This document shows, one piece after another, positions 35,416 through 45,157 of a stretch of DNA of 64,000 nucleotides. A program made the translations under genes and the position numbers. The notes beneath the pieces were generated by a model. It saw nothing but the letters and a program-made list of their open reading frames with translations. It was not told where the DNA came from and did no database searches. The stretch is from Flavobacteriales bacterium (lineage in GTDB: Bacteria; Bacteroidota; Bacteroidia; Flavobacteriales_D; Crocinitomicaceae), in assembly GCA_018883325.1 (NCBI GenBank), contig VEQH01000014.1, forward strand, positions 1-64,000. The letters run 5' to 3'. Each line of letters starts with the position of its first letter. Position 1 is the first letter of the stretch.

Positions 35416-37242
35416 TTAAGGTAACATTTGATTATCAATTAAATCGTTGGTGTAATGCTGATAAATAGCTTTCATTTGTTGAATTACAAATTGATCTTCT
35501 TTGTTCCACTTTTTTTGAATGCGATCATTCCAAGTTAAAGGTGTTTTACCTGGTCGGAAACAAATGAGATTTTCTTGAGAATATACAATTTTAGGTTGCT
35601 TTTTAGGATTGAAATAAGAAGTTCCAATTGCATAGAATTTCGTTTTGATATTTAATAAATCTAGCAAAGTTGGCAAAATATCTATTTGTTGAAAACCTGT
35701 ATTTTCTGGAATCTGAGGAAGTTTTCCGCTTGAATGATAAAACGCAATTGGAATACGATAAGAGTGATTCAAAGAAACGCGATCGTTGCACTTTGTAGGT
35801 CCAACGTGATCTGCACAAAAAATGAACAGCGTATTATTAAACCACTTTTTTGTTTGTGCTTTTTCCCAAAATGCTTTGAAAGCCAAATCAGCGTAACTTA
35901 ATGTTCCACAAATTGGATCTTTTGGATTTTTTTTCACTTTATCATTAAATTCTGCTGGAATTGAGTACGGATGATGCGAAGAAATTGTAAAAATTAAAGA
36001 AAAAAAAGGCTTTTTGGCTTCATCCATTCTGTCCAAAGTCCAAGGTAAAAAGTGATGATCCCAAATTCCCCAATTGCCATCAAAATGTTTATCATTATTG
36101 TATTCTGTTTTACCAAAATACTTGTCAAATCCAGCAGCAGCTGCAAAAGCATCAAAACGCATTGAACCATTTGTGCAACCGTGATAAAATGCAGAAGAAT
36201 AACCTTTTTCCTTCAAAATACTTGGAATACTTTGAAATTGATTACTACTATATGAAGACAAAATAAAGCTTTCATTCATCCAAGTTGGAATAGAAGAAAC
36301 AACCGTTGGAACTGCATCCATCGACGTGCGACAGTTTGCAATCGCGTTGTCAAAATACATCGATTGAGTCAAAATTGAATCTAAATAGGGCGTGTAACTT
36401 TCCGGATTATTTGGTCCAACATACATCGAACCATAACTTTCAAATAATACAAAAACAACATTTGTTGAATCATTTAAAAAATGCTGTGGTCGAGTCGTTT
36501 GAACTGGATTAAATAAAGAATTTAACTCCGATTCAGAAAAATACTCCTTCTTCTCAACGCCTTCGTAATCAAATGTTTTAATGATTGTAAACGCAGAATT
36601 TAATACTGCTGGAGAATTTTCAAGTGAACAATAATTCGTTGATTCTAAGATTCCTACAGGTTTCAATTGAAATCCTCCGCGACCAATCAAAACAGTTAAA
36701 GCCAATACAATCAATAAATTAAAGTAATTTGTTTTACTTTTAAGATCAACTTCAATCGTTTTTAACTTTCGAAACAAATAAATCGTTGCTATGAACGAAA
36801 GAATGAAAAAAGACAACAACCACCAAAATTCAAGAATGAAATCGCCCGCTAAATTGCTTGTTTCGTCATTGCTTAACATATAAACCAAATAATCAAAGCT
36901 TGTGCGCTTGTTTACATACGAAAAATAAGCAACGTCCATTGCGTTGAATAAGTAAACTAAAAAGCTTGTTAGCGAAAAGACGATAAGTAAAACAATGGAA
37001 CGAATTTTCTCCGCTATTTTAGGTAAAGGCAATAAATTCAATGCAATAAACGGCAAATAATATAAAGCGACGGTTATAACATCAAACCAAATTCCAATTA
37101 AATGTTCGTAGAAACCAAAAGTTGGAAAAGAACGAGAATTTGTCAGCAATAATAAAATGCGATAAAATTCCAAGAAAAAAAGAACAATCCCAAGTTTAGC
37201 AAGGAGATTGAAAATTATTTTTTTTTGGAAAATAGACATCAT
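35416..37242 (-). CDS. LtaS-like sulfatase-fold membrane enzyme
   Basis: 608 residues. Five membrane segments fill residues 1-190, followed by an external sulfatase/alkaline-phosphatase-fold domain: NVVFVLFESYGSMYVGP near residues 250-266 and NCRTSMDAVPTVVSSIP near residue 300, the latter containing the likely nucleophile threonine, and FCADHVGP near residue 480. This is the LTA synthase family architecture. The organism is Gram-negative, so the probable role is transfer of a phosphoglycerol or phosphoethanolamine group to glycans or lipids; lipoteichoic acid is unlikely. Monocistronic. Confidence 0.88.
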   Translation of the reverse strand: MMSIFQKKIIFNLLAKLGIVLFFLEFYRILLLLTNSRSFPTFGFYEHLIGIWFDVITVALYYLPFIALNLLPLPKIAEKIRSIVLLIVFSLTSFLVYLFNAMDVAYFSYVNKRTSFDYLVYMLSNDETSNLAGDFILEFWWLLSFFILSFIATIYLFRKLKTIEVDLKSKTNYFNLLIVLALTVLIGRGGFQLKPVGILESTNYCSLENSPAVLNSAFTIIKTFDYEGVEKKEYFSESELNSLFNPVQTTRPQHFLNDSTNVVFVLFESYGSMYVGPNNPESYTPYLDSILTQSMYFDNAIANCRTSMDAVPTVVSSIPTWMNESFILSSYSSNQFQSIPSILKEKGYSSAFYHGCTNGSMRFDAFAAAAGFDKYFGKTEYNNDKHFDGNWGIWDHHFLPWTLDRMDEAKKPFFSLIFTISSHHPYSIPAEFNDKVKKNPKDPICGTLSYADLAFKAFWEKAQTKKWFNNTLFIFCADHVGPTKCNDRVSLNHSYRIPIAFYHSSGKLPQIPENTGFQQIDILPTLLDLLNIKTKFYAIGTSYFNPKKQPKIVYSQENLICFRPGKTPLTWNDRIQKKWNKEDQFVIQQMKAIYQHYTNDLIDNQMLP

Positions 37243-37324
37243 AGAAGTTAAAAACTGAAAGTTTTCCGCCGTAGCAAAATGAAATTAAATTGTGGACTTA
37301 AATTACTTCAGTCCACAATTTTAA

Positions 37325-39325
37325 CTAATAATTTATAATTTTCTCTATTGTTTCCACCAAGCGTTCTTGTGGGAGAAATTGTTTTTCAAGCGAAACAGCA
37401 AAAGGAACCGGCGTATCAAGTGAAGCAACGCGCATCACAGGTGCATCCAAGGATTGGAAACAATTTTCCGTAATCATTGCAACCAACTCCCCTCCTATTC
37501 CTCCAATCATACAATCTTCGTGGAGCACAATTACTTTCCCTGTTTTTCTAGCAGCATCGTAAATCGCAGTTGTGTCTAAAGGTAAAAGTGTTCTTAAATC
37601 TAAAATCTCAGCTGAAACTGCTGGAAATTTTGTCATTGCTTCTTTCGCCCAATGAACACCTGCACCGTAAGTAATAATCGTTAAGTCTGTTCCTTCAGAA
37701 ACGGTTGCTGCTTTTCCGATTTCAACCGTGTAATAATCATTCGGAATTTCCTCTTTTAAGCTTCTGTACAATAATTTATGCTCAAAAAACAAAACTGGAT
37801 TTGGATCTTCAATCGCTGCATTTAACAATCCTTTTGCGTCGTACGGATTTGAAGGATATAAAATTTTTAAACCTGGCGTATGAAAAAACCAAGCCTCATT
37901 GCTTTGTGAATGAAAAGGTCCAGCTGCTGTTCCTGCTCCTGTTGGCATACGAACAACAACGTCCGCGTTTTGTCCCCAACGCCAGTGCATTTTAGCTAAG
38001 TTGTTGATAATCTGATTAAATCCACAAGTTACAAAATCGGCAAATTGCATTTCAACCATTGCTTTCATTCCAGAAATGGATAAACCTAAACCAGCGCCTA
38101 CGATTGCCGATTCACAAATTGGAGTGTTTCGAACGCGATCTTTTCCAAATTGATCTACCAATCCTTCGGTTACTTTAAAAGCTCCACCGTACTCTGCAAT
38201 ATCTTGTCCCATTAGAATCAAATCGGGATATTTTTCCATCGATTGAATCAATGCATCTTGAATGGCGTCTATGAATCTTTTTTCTGATTTTTCGCCACTT
38301 GCAGTAATAAGTGCCTGCGTGTAAGGCGCGTAAATATCAGCTAATTCAGTCTCTAAACTTGGAACAATTGATCCTTCTGCTTGTGCAGTTTCAAATCCTG
38401 ATTGAATTTCTTCTTTAAAAGTATTTTTAATTTCTGTTTCTAACTCATCGGTTAATACACCAATTTCTTTCAAATAGATTTCGTAATTCGTAACAGGATC
38501 TTTTTGTGCCCATTCCTCTTGAATTCCTTCAGGATAGTATTTTGTTCCTGAAGATTCTTCATGACCGCGCATACGGAAAGTCATCAATTCTAAAATGTAT
38601 GGTTTTGGCTCTTTACGAATGTCGTCGTTAATTTTACGAACTGTTCGAATAACATCTAAGATATTGTTTCCATCCACTTGAACAGCATTCATTCCGTAAC
38701 CTATTCCTTTATCAATAAATTGTTTACATCTAAATTGTTCAATAGAAGGAGTTGATAGTCCCCAACAATTATTTTCAATACAGAAAATTACCGGTAAATC
38801 CCAAACTGCTGCAACGTTCAATGATTCGTGGAAATCGCCTTCTGAGGCACCACCATCACCTGTGAAAACCATCGTTGATTTTCCATTTTTGTGTAGTTTA
38901 TTAGCAAGTGCAATACCATCAGCAATCCCTAATTGTGGACCAAGATGTGAAATCATCCCAACCAACTTAAATTCCTGTGTTCCAAAATGAAAAGAACGAT
39001 CGCGACCTTTTGTGAAACCAGATAATTTTCCTTGAAATTGAGCAAACAAACGATTTAATGGAATATCTCTAGTTGTGAAAACTCCCAAATTTCGGTGCAT
39101 TGGTAACATGTATTCTTCTTTGTCCATTGCATAAGTGCAACCAACAGAAATACCTTCTTGCCCCCAACCTGAAAACCATTTAGTTATTTTCCCTTGACGT
39201 AAAAGAATCAACATTTTTTCCTCAATCATTCGAGGTTTTAACAATTTCTTATAAATCGTCAATAATTCAGCATCGTCAAATCCTTCGCGGTTAAATTCAA
39301 TGCTACGTTTTTGTAGAATTTCCAT
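37325..39325 (-). CDS. Fused E1 alpha/beta 2-oxoacid dehydrogenase
   Basis: 666 residues joining the alpha and beta subunits of a thiamine-diphosphate E1 component. Alpha part: PMHRNLGVFTT and the cofactor motif GDGGASEGDFHESLNVAAVW with the conserved ENNCWGLSTP after it. Beta part from about residue 345: GQDIAEYGGAFKVTEGL, then FADFVTCGFNQIINNLAKM, then HTPGLKILYPSNPYDAKGLL. Such fusions are typical of Bacteroidota and are annotated as branched-chain or pyruvate E1; substrate cannot be set from sequence alone. The E2 and E3 partners are not in the window. Confidence 0.92.
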   Translation of the reverse strand: MEILQKRSIEFNREGFDDAELLTIYKKLLKPRMIEEKMLILLRQGKITKWFSGWGQEGISVGCTYAMDKEEYMLPMHRNLGVFTTRDIPLNRLFAQFQGKLSGFTKGRDRSFHFGTQEFKLVGMISHLGPQLGIADGIALANKLHKNGKSTMVFTGDGGASEGDFHESLNVAAVWDLPVIFCIENNCWGLSTPSIEQFRCKQFIDKGIGYGMNAVQVDGNNILDVIRTVRKINDDIRKEPKPYILELMTFRMRGHEESSGTKYYPEGIQEEWAQKDPVTNYEIYLKEIGVLTDELETEIKNTFKEEIQSGFETAQAEGSIVPSLETELADIYAPYTQALITASGEKSEKRFIDAIQDALIQSMEKYPDLILMGQDIAEYGGAFKVTEGLVDQFGKDRVRNTPICESAIVGAGLGLSISGMKAMVEMQFADFVTCGFNQIINNLAKMHWRWGQNADVVVRMPTGAGTAAGPFHSQSNEAWFFHTPGLKILYPSNPYDAKGLLNAAIEDPNPVLFFEHKLLYRSLKEEIPNDYYTVEIGKAATVSEGTDLTIITYGAGVHWAKEAMTKFPAVSAEILDLRTLLPLDTTAIYDAARKTGKVIVLHEDCMIGGIGGELVAMITENCFQSLDAPVMRVASLDTPVPFAVSLEKQFLPQERLVETIEKIINY

Positions 39326-39354
39326 AAAATATTTTAATGGTTTTTGAAAAGAAC

Positions 39355-39906
39355 TTAGATTTTTAAACCTTTAACAACGCGTTCTTTTCTTTTAGATTTT
39401 TCTAATCGTTTTTTAACAACTAATAAATGAGATGTACGTGGACTTCCTCGCAATAAATCGATTTTATAATCATTTTCACCGTATTTCATTTTCGGACCAC
39501 CTTGCGCATTCCAATCAGCTTCGAAGTAAAAACGTTTATTGCTAGATGTATTTTCTGGTTTTGTATTGAACGAAATAACTTTATTTTCTCCTAATTCAAA
39601 ACGAACTTTAATTTCTCCTTTTGAACCATAACTTTCGAATACACATTTCGTTCCTGCAGGAATAATTATTGTTTCTTTTTCAGAATTTGAACTTGATACT
39701 AAAGTTCCGTTTTGTGTTGTGTTTTGTGCATCCGACTTCTTAATCTGATCAAGGATTATGGTATGAGAAGTGAAAAATTGCACTTGTCTCATTTTTTCCT
39801 CAGTATCCAAAGAAAATTCGTCTCTGATTTGTGTTGTGTAGGGAACTTTCACTCCACACGAAAAAAGTAAAGTTGTAGTGGCAAAAAGAAAAAGTAATTT
39901 TTTCAT
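39355..39906 (-). CDS. Lipoprotein, hypothetical
   Basis: 183 residues with a lipoprotein signal (TTLLFSC, cysteine near residue 17). The mature part is charged and beta-rich, including IIIPAGTKCVFESYGSKGEI and a C-terminal basic tail (KKRLEKSKRKERVVKG). I do not recognise the family. It lies 30 bases upstream of the E1 gene on the same strand, so it may be cotranscribed with it. Confidence 0.65.
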   Translation of the reverse strand: MKKLLFLFATTTLLFSCGVKVPYTTQIRDEFSLDTEEKMRQVQFFTSHTIILDQIKKSDAQNTTQNGTLVSSSNSEKETIIIPAGTKCVFESYGSKGEIKVRFELGENKVISFNTKPENTSSNKRFYFEADWNAQGGPKMKYGENDYKIDLLRGSPRTSHLLVVKKRLEKSKRKERVVKGLKI

Positions 39907-40220
39907 ATCGTTAGATTTTTTTTGGCAAAAGTAGTCAAAAACTAAAAAGGATTAGCTTCTATTTTGGTTAAAGAAAAATAAAAGATTTATTTGTAAAACT
40001 TCAAAAAATCCATTTTTCTTCAACTATTATTAAAATTCTTAAAAGGAAGCAAAAACAATAAACGAATCGGTAAATTAATGTTGTAAAAAACGGAGTCGAA
40101 AAATGAGTTTAGAAGGCACAAATAAGAGCAAAATTCTTTAAATCGTAACAACTTTCATAATGTTTTTAGTCCTGAAACTCAAGACAACATTTACTTTCTA
40201 TCTTTGCTAAAAATAAATTC
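39907..40220. other. Intergenic region between divergent genes
   Basis: AT-rich spacer of 314 bases between the minus-strand lipoprotein gene and hutI. Apart from the -7 element at 40199-40206, I see no hairpin, tRNA or short gene in it. Confidence 0.5.
40199..40206 (+). promoter_or_regulatory. -7 element for hutI
   Basis: TATCTTTG, matching TAnnTTTG, 14 bases before the ATG. No TTG at the usual -33 spacing. No HutC-type operator is recognisable. Confidence 0.5.
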
Positions 40221-41453
40221 ATGCAAAAGATTCTCATTAAAAACATCAAAGGCCTAGTTCAAGTTGGTGAAAATATTCCAATGATTCGAAAAGGTAAAGC
40301 AATGCAGGAATTACCAATTCTAGAAAACGCATTTTTGGCCTTGGAAGACAATGAAGTTATCGCTTACGGTTTGATGGAGGATTGGGAAGGAATTACGGAT
40401 TGGCGCGATTTAGAAGTTGTGGATGCTGAAGGTCGCTACGTTTTACCTGCATTTTGTGATTCACATACGCATACTGTTTTTGCTAAAACACGTGAAGAAG
40501 AATTTGTTGATAAAATTCACGGTTTAAGCTATGAAGAAATCGCTGCAAAAGGTGGTGGAATATTGAATTCAGCTCGAAAACTTGCCGAAATGTCGGAAGA
40601 TGAATTGTTAGAATTGGCTCAAATTAGAATCAATAAAATGATTGCTTGCGGTACAGGTGCAATTGAAATAAAATCTGGCTATGGCTTGAGTGTGGACGCA
40701 GAACTAAAAATGTTGCGTGTTATAAAGCGATTAAAAGCAAATAATTCAATCGCAATAAAAGCTACTTTTTTGGGTGCTCATGCATTTCCATTGGAATACA
40801 AAGAAAATCACCGTGGATATATCGACTTGATTATAAATGAAATGCTACCAATTATCGCAAAAGAAAAACTTGCCGATTATATTGATGTTTTCTGTGAACG
40901 CAATTACTTTTCAGTTGAAGAAATGAGTGAAATTTTGGAAGCTGGAAAAAAATACAGTTTGATTCCAAAAGTTCACGTCAATCAATTTTCAGTTATGGGA
41001 GCCGTTTCAAAAGCTATCGAATTGGGTGCTTTATCAGTTGATCATTTGGAAGAATTAGGTGAAGAAGACATTCTTGCGTTACAAAATTCAAATTGTATTC
41101 CAACTATACTTCCCGGATGTTCCCATTTTTTAGGAATTCCTTTTGGAGATGCGCGACGCATGATTAACGCTGATTTACCTGTTGCTTTAGCAAGTGATTT
41201 CAACCCTGGTTCAACACCAAATTATAATTTGTTTACCATTTGGTCTTTGGCATGCATCAAGTTGAAAATGACACCTGAAGAAGCATTTAACGCTTTAACA
41301 ATCAACGCTGCATTTGCAATGGGACTTTCCGAAACTCATGGCAAGATTTGCATTGGAAGTAAGTCACCGTTAATTTTAACAAAAGAAATACCTTCTTTGG
41401 CTTATTTACCCTATTCCTTTGGCGAGTTGAATGTGGAACGTATATTTGTATAG
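40221..41453 (+). CDS. hutI: Imidazolonepropionase
   Basis: 410-residue amidohydrolase hydrolysing 4-imidazolone-5-propanoate to formiminoglutamate in histidine degradation. The metal-binding pair is in FCDSHTHTVFAKTREEEF near residues 79-96; further motifs are GTGAIEIKSGYGLS near residue 145, the KVHVNQF segment near residue 254, DHLEELGEED near residue 273, and ASDFNPGSTPNYN near residue 325. Full length. No hutH, hutU or hutG lies nearby, so the pathway genes are scattered. Confidence 0.95.
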   Translation: MQKILIKNIKGLVQVGENIPMIRKGKAMQELPILENAFLALEDNEVIAYGLMEDWEGITDWRDLEVVDAEGRYVLPAFCDSHTHTVFAKTREEEFVDKIHGLSYEEIAAKGGGILNSARKLAEMSEDELLELAQIRINKMIACGTGAIEIKSGYGLSVDAELKMLRVIKRLKANNSIAIKATFLGAHAFPLEYKENHRGYIDLIINEMLPIIAKEKLADYIDVFCERNYFSVEEMSEILEAGKKYSLIPKVHVNQFSVMGAVSKAIELGALSVDHLEELGEEDILALQNSNCIPTILPGCSHFLGIPFGDARRMINADLPVALASDFNPGSTPNYNLFTIWSLACIKLKMTPEEAFNALTINAAFAMGLSETHGKICIGSKSPLILTKEIPSLAYLPYSFGELNVERIFV

Positions 41454-41561
41454 TTAAATTTCAAACCTTTTATTTTTCATTTAGACATTGAATAAAACCA
41501 TTCTTCAAAATAGAAGAAAGCAATTCACATATTTTCGTACTTTTAATAAAAAAAACTTACT

Positions 41562-42479
41562 ATGGAACCAATAATTGTTTTAATCGCAGTGATAATTGTC
41601 CTGATGGCTTTATCCTTATTTACAGTTAAACAAGGAACAATCGCCGTTATAACGATGTTCGGGAAATATAAACGTGCTGTTGCACCAGGACTTCGCGTTA
41701 AAATACCTTTAATCGAACAAGTTACAAAACGAATTTCAATACAAAACCAAAGTATAGAAATGGAATTTCAGGCTGTTACGGTCGATCAAGCAAATGTTTA
41801 CTTTAAGAGTATGTTGCTTTACAGTGTGATGGATGCGGAAGAAGAAACCATTAAAAAAGTAGCGTTTAAGTTCATTTCAAATAAGGATTTGATGCAAGCA
41901 TTAATTCGTACAATTGAAGGTTCAATTCGTTCGTATGTTGCAAGTCAAAAACAATCTGAAATTTTAGGATTGCGCCACGAATTAGTAGAAAACGTAAAAA
42001 GTCAAATTGATCATACCTTGGAAACTTGGGGTTACCACCTACTCGATTTACAAATAAACGACATCACGTTTGATGCGGCAATTATTGAAAGTATGAGCAA
42101 AGTTGTAGCTTCAAATAATTTAAAAGCTGCCGCTGAAAATGAAGGACAAGCTTTATTAATTACGAAAACAAAAGCTGCTGAAGCGGAAGGAAATGCAATA
42201 AAAATCGCAGCTTTGGCTGAAAAAGAAGCAGCAATGCTTCGTGGTCAAGGAGTTGCTTTGTTCCGTCAAGAAGTTGCTAAAGGTATGTCGGAAGCTGCTG
42301 AAGAAATGAAACAAGCAAATCTTGATACGAATGTAATCTTGTTTTCGATGTGGACAGAAGCAATAAAAAACTTTGCTGAATACGGAAAAGGAAATACAAT
42401 TTTCTTAGACGGTAGCGCTGAAGGAATGCAAAAAACAATGAAACAAATTCAAGCGATGTTATCGAATGAAAACAAATAA
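41562..42479 (+). CDS. SPFH/band-7 (prohibitin/stomatin-like) membrane protein
   Basis: 305 residues. A single N-terminal membrane helix (residues 4-21) is followed by the SPFH domain (about residues 22-190, with KQGTIAVITMFGKYKRAVAP and GLRVKIPLIEQVTKRISIQN) and an Ala/Glu-rich coiled coil (about 190-260). Such proteins form oligomeric membrane microdomains. The NfeD gene often paired with them is absent here. Convergent with the alpha/beta hydrolase (1-base spacing). Confidence 0.9.
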   Translation: MEPIIVLIAVIIVLMALSLFTVKQGTIAVITMFGKYKRAVAPGLRVKIPLIEQVTKRISIQNQSIEMEFQAVTVDQANVYFKSMLLYSVMDAEEETIKKVAFKFISNKDLMQALIRTIEGSIRSYVASQKQSEILGLRHELVENVKSQIDHTLETWGYHLLDLQINDITFDAAIIESMSKVVASNNLKAAAENEGQALLITKTKAAEAEGNAIKIAALAEKEAAMLRGQGVALFRQEVAKGMSEAAEEMKQANLDTNVILFSMWTEAIKNFAEYGKGNTIFLDGSAEGMQKTMKQIQAMLSNENK

Positions 42480-42480
42480 T

Positions 42481-43263
42481 TCATTTTTTCAAATCTAACT
42501 GCTTTTGAATAAACGATAGAATTATTGCTCGTTCTTCATGTGTTGCCTCATTGCACATATCATTGTGTTTGATTGGAGTTTGCAAGATGATTTGTCCGAA
42601 TTTCTTTTGTTCCTCTAAGTTTGGAAGCACACCTTCATCTGCAACTTGGTCATTGGAACGTAATGAATAAAAACGCGGCTTCTCAACTCGCGGAATTGGC
42701 ATTCGTCGGTGATCTAAAGTAAAAACTTTGTCGGTAATTTCAGGATATTTTTCTGCGAATAAAACCGACATATCTCCACCGTTTGAATGACCAATTAGCA
42801 CCAAATTACTAGTCATCAAAGTTGGGTTTTGAACTTTTAAATAATTTGTAACGAAAAGAATATTTTGAACACCTTTCTCCCAATTTGGTCTTCTTGTAGT
42901 GCGTAAATCTCCTTCCATTGCTAACAAATCATCAGTTGGAAGTTCGTGTTGAATACTTACTACAAAACATCCTTTTTTCACTAAAAATTCCGCAATAAAC
43001 GAATAACCTAAATAGGGATTTCCTTTGTTGAAACCGTAGCCATGACTTATAATAACAAAATACCTTGGAGCAATATTTTGTTCCGTTTTTGCTTTGTAAA
43101 TCAGAATTGGTATTTTTCTGTTACGAGTAGAATCAAATAAAACATCTTTGCTCGTTTCAACTGAAATAGACGCTGTTTCTGATGATACTATTTCTGCATT
43201 TTTACCCGTTTTACAAGCTACAATTAAACCTAATAAAACAATAATAAAAATACCTTTTATCAT
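42481..43263 (-). CDS. Alpha/beta hydrolase, lipoprotein
   Basis: 260 residues with a lipoprotein signal (GLIVAC, cysteine near residue 17). The hydrolase core has ISHGYGFNKGNPYLGYSFIA near residue 80, the nucleophile elbow GHSNGG near residue 157, an acidic TLDHRRMP segment and a C-terminal histidine region (IKHNDMCNEATHEE). Probable esterase or dienelactone-hydrolase-like enzyme on a membrane surface; substrate unknown. Monocistronic. Confidence 0.82.
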   Translation of the reverse strand: MIKGIFIIVLLGLIVACKTGKNAEIVSSETASISVETSKDVLFDSTRNRKIPILIYKAKTEQNIAPRYFVIISHGYGFNKGNPYLGYSFIAEFLVKKGCFVVSIQHELPTDDLLAMEGDLRTTRRPNWEKGVQNILFVTNYLKVQNPTLMTSNLVLIGHSNGGDMSVLFAEKYPEITDKVFTLDHRRMPIPRVEKPRFYSLRSNDQVADEGVLPNLEEQKKFGQIILQTPIKHNDMCNEATHEERAIILSFIQKQLDLKK

Positions 43264-43305
43264 ACTTAATACATTTTTAAATCGCTATATTTCAAGTGAT
43301 TGAAA

Positions 43306-44319
43306 TTATTCACAAATTCTACCTTTGTGTTGGTCATTGTGAAAATGTGCATCTAATTCTTTGAATTCAAGAAGTAATTCTGCAGAAGGTTGTTTTGCTT
43401 GTAATTTAGATAAATCAGGTTGCCCTGCATCCACCCAAGCAGTGTACCAAATTGAGCCAACAGCAATGATTGCAGTACGCAAACGTCGTTCAACCATTCC
43501 ATTCATTCGCTTGTGATAAACGTCACAAAACTCTCTGGAATAGGTTGAAATTGTTACATTTCCACGTTGCTCGTAGGTGTATTTTTTGTCAGAAGGAAAT
43601 TCTTTAGTAAGTTCTTTTTCAATTCGCAAAACAGAATCAAGTGCATTGTGTGAAGCTTCCACCGCGTCCCAAGCAAAGTCAAGCACGTTTTTCACGTAAT
43701 TAACTTTACCGACGAAATAATCGTAATCTTCAGCATTGATTTCAACCAAACGACTTTCCCACAAACCGTGAATTCCGCGCTGACCTGTCATCTGACCATT
43801 ATAGTTTTCGGTCGTATGCAACGGAACATGCGCATCTGCAATGTAATGACCAATTTCAGAAGAATATTTTAGAATTAAATCAACATTTTTTGATTCAAAA
43901 GCTCGTTGCAGCTTATTTTTCATTACTTGTATGTGCCAAGGAACAATTCCATACGTTTGCAAAGTATCTTCAGTGAATTTTTCCACAGCATCTTTCCATT
44001 TGCGTGGCATAATTTCATACGGATTTTCTCCCGGTTTGTAATAATGATCTAAATCAATGTAATGACACTGTGCTTCTCCTTCAACAGCATAACGTCGTTT
44101 GTCAGGATCAACAGCGTGGTCGGTAAGAAACTCAATGTGTTCTTTATAAAAACCAAAAATCTCTGGAGGCAAGGTAAAAACGGCAATGCGATTAATGCGT
44201 TTATGACCAAAAAATCCCCATTGAACAGCTTGTGTTTTCTTCGTTCCGCTACCCAAAAGGTACATCAAAACAAAAGGAACCACAACTAAAAATTTTCTAT
44301 AATTTAACCAATTTCCCAT
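43306..44319 (-). CDS. Zinc-dependent phospholipase C/S1-P1 nuclease-like protein
   Basis: 337 residues with an N-terminal hydrophobic segment (residues 10-26). The mature start WGFFGHKRINRIAVFTLP carries the Trp1-type zinc-binding N-terminus, with further zinc-type histidines in HYIDLDHYY and IGHYIADAHVPLHTTENYNG near residues 155-174 and a later HGLWESRLVE. This resembles the phospholipase C/P1 nuclease superfamily. Enzyme activity is inferred. It overlaps the comB gene by 23 bases. Confidence 0.82.
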   Translation of the reverse strand: MGNWLNYRKFLVVVPFVLMYLLGSGTKKTQAVQWGFFGHKRINRIAVFTLPPEIFGFYKEHIEFLTDHAVDPDKRRYAVEGEAQCHYIDLDHYYKPGENPYEIMPRKWKDAVEKFTEDTLQTYGIVPWHIQVMKNKLQRAFESKNVDLILKYSSEIGHYIADAHVPLHTTENYNGQMTGQRGIHGLWESRLVEINAEDYDYFVGKVNYVKNVLDFAWDAVEASHNALDSVLRIEKELTKEFPSDKKYTYEQRGNVTISTYSREFCDVYHKRMNGMVERRLRTAIIAVGSIWYTAWVDAGQPDLSKLQAKQPSAELLLEFKELDAHFHNDQHKGRICE

Positions 44320-45019
44320 TTCTTAATATTGGAATTGAACTTGATTGATTAGGTGTTAAACAATATTTAATATCCTCGTTCAAATTTAAGTTTTTTAATC
44401 TTCTTCTGTGTGAACTTGATTTTAAATAACCAAAATAATTGTCTTTTGCTGACAAATACAAATATTTTGCTGCAATTGATGAATCTTCATCAGAAGTGAA
44501 ATTTCCAGTTGAAATCAAATAATCAGAAATAGCACCTGCGCAAATTGTATCTTCCAAATTGAATTTATCTTGCCAACCAGAACATAAACACAGTACATTT
44601 TTATCTTGTTTTGCCAACCATTCACTTAACACTTGCAGATTTAGAAACGAACCAACAACCACAATTTCAGCGTCTTTTGCCACATCTAACGATTTTGTAC
44701 CGTTGGTAGTTGTAAGCACAACTTCTTTTCCACGAAATTCCTCTTTCATATAGGAGAAAGGTGAATTCCCGAAATCAAAACCTTCCACAATTTGACCTTT
44801 GCGTTCAGCACCAGCTAAATAACCTTTCTTTTTATATTCCCAAGCCTCTTCAACAGTTGGAACAGGAATAATGGATTGAATTCCATTATCGAATGCCGCA
44901 CAAATAGCTGAAGTTGCTCTCAAAACATCGATCACAACTACGATTTCAAATTCATCTTTATAATAGGGATATTCACCAGGAGTGAAACATACTTCAACGT
45001 GTTTTCTTGAATCAGTCAT
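44297..45019 (-). CDS. comB: 2-phosphosulfolactate phosphatase (ComB family)
   Basis: 240 residues. Family signatures are VVVIDVLRATSAICAAFDNG near residues 27-46, the GAERKGQIVEGFDFGNSP segment near residue 75, and the VLTTTNGTKSLDVAKDAE segment near residue 99, and a late LCLCSGWQDKFNLEDTICAG. ComB makes sulfolactate in the coenzyme M route of archaea; in bacteria the homologue may serve sulfolactate or other sulfonate metabolism. No comA or comC gene accompanies it. First gene of a coupled pair with the PLC-like gene. Confidence 0.88.
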   Translation of the reverse strand: MTDSRKHVEVCFTPGEYPYYKDEFEIVVVIDVLRATSAICAAFDNGIQSIIPVPTVEEAWEYKKKGYLAGAERKGQIVEGFDFGNSPFSYMKEEFRGKEVVLTTTNGTKSLDVAKDAEIVVVGSFLNLQVLSEWLAKQDKNVLCLCSGWQDKFNLEDTICAGAISDYLISTGNFTSDEDSSIAAKYLYLSAKDNYFGYLKSSSHRRRLKNLNLNEDIKYCLTPNQSSSIPILRNGKLVKL

Positions 45020-45157
45020 TATTAAATTCTAAAAATTAAGCCGTAAAAGTACTTTTTTAGAACGTAAAAAAAATAAAGTTTGAATGTTTAAGAATTCCAA
45101 TTATGAAAAATGAAACATTATTTTAAGGTAGTTTTACAGAAAATAATCCGACTTTTT

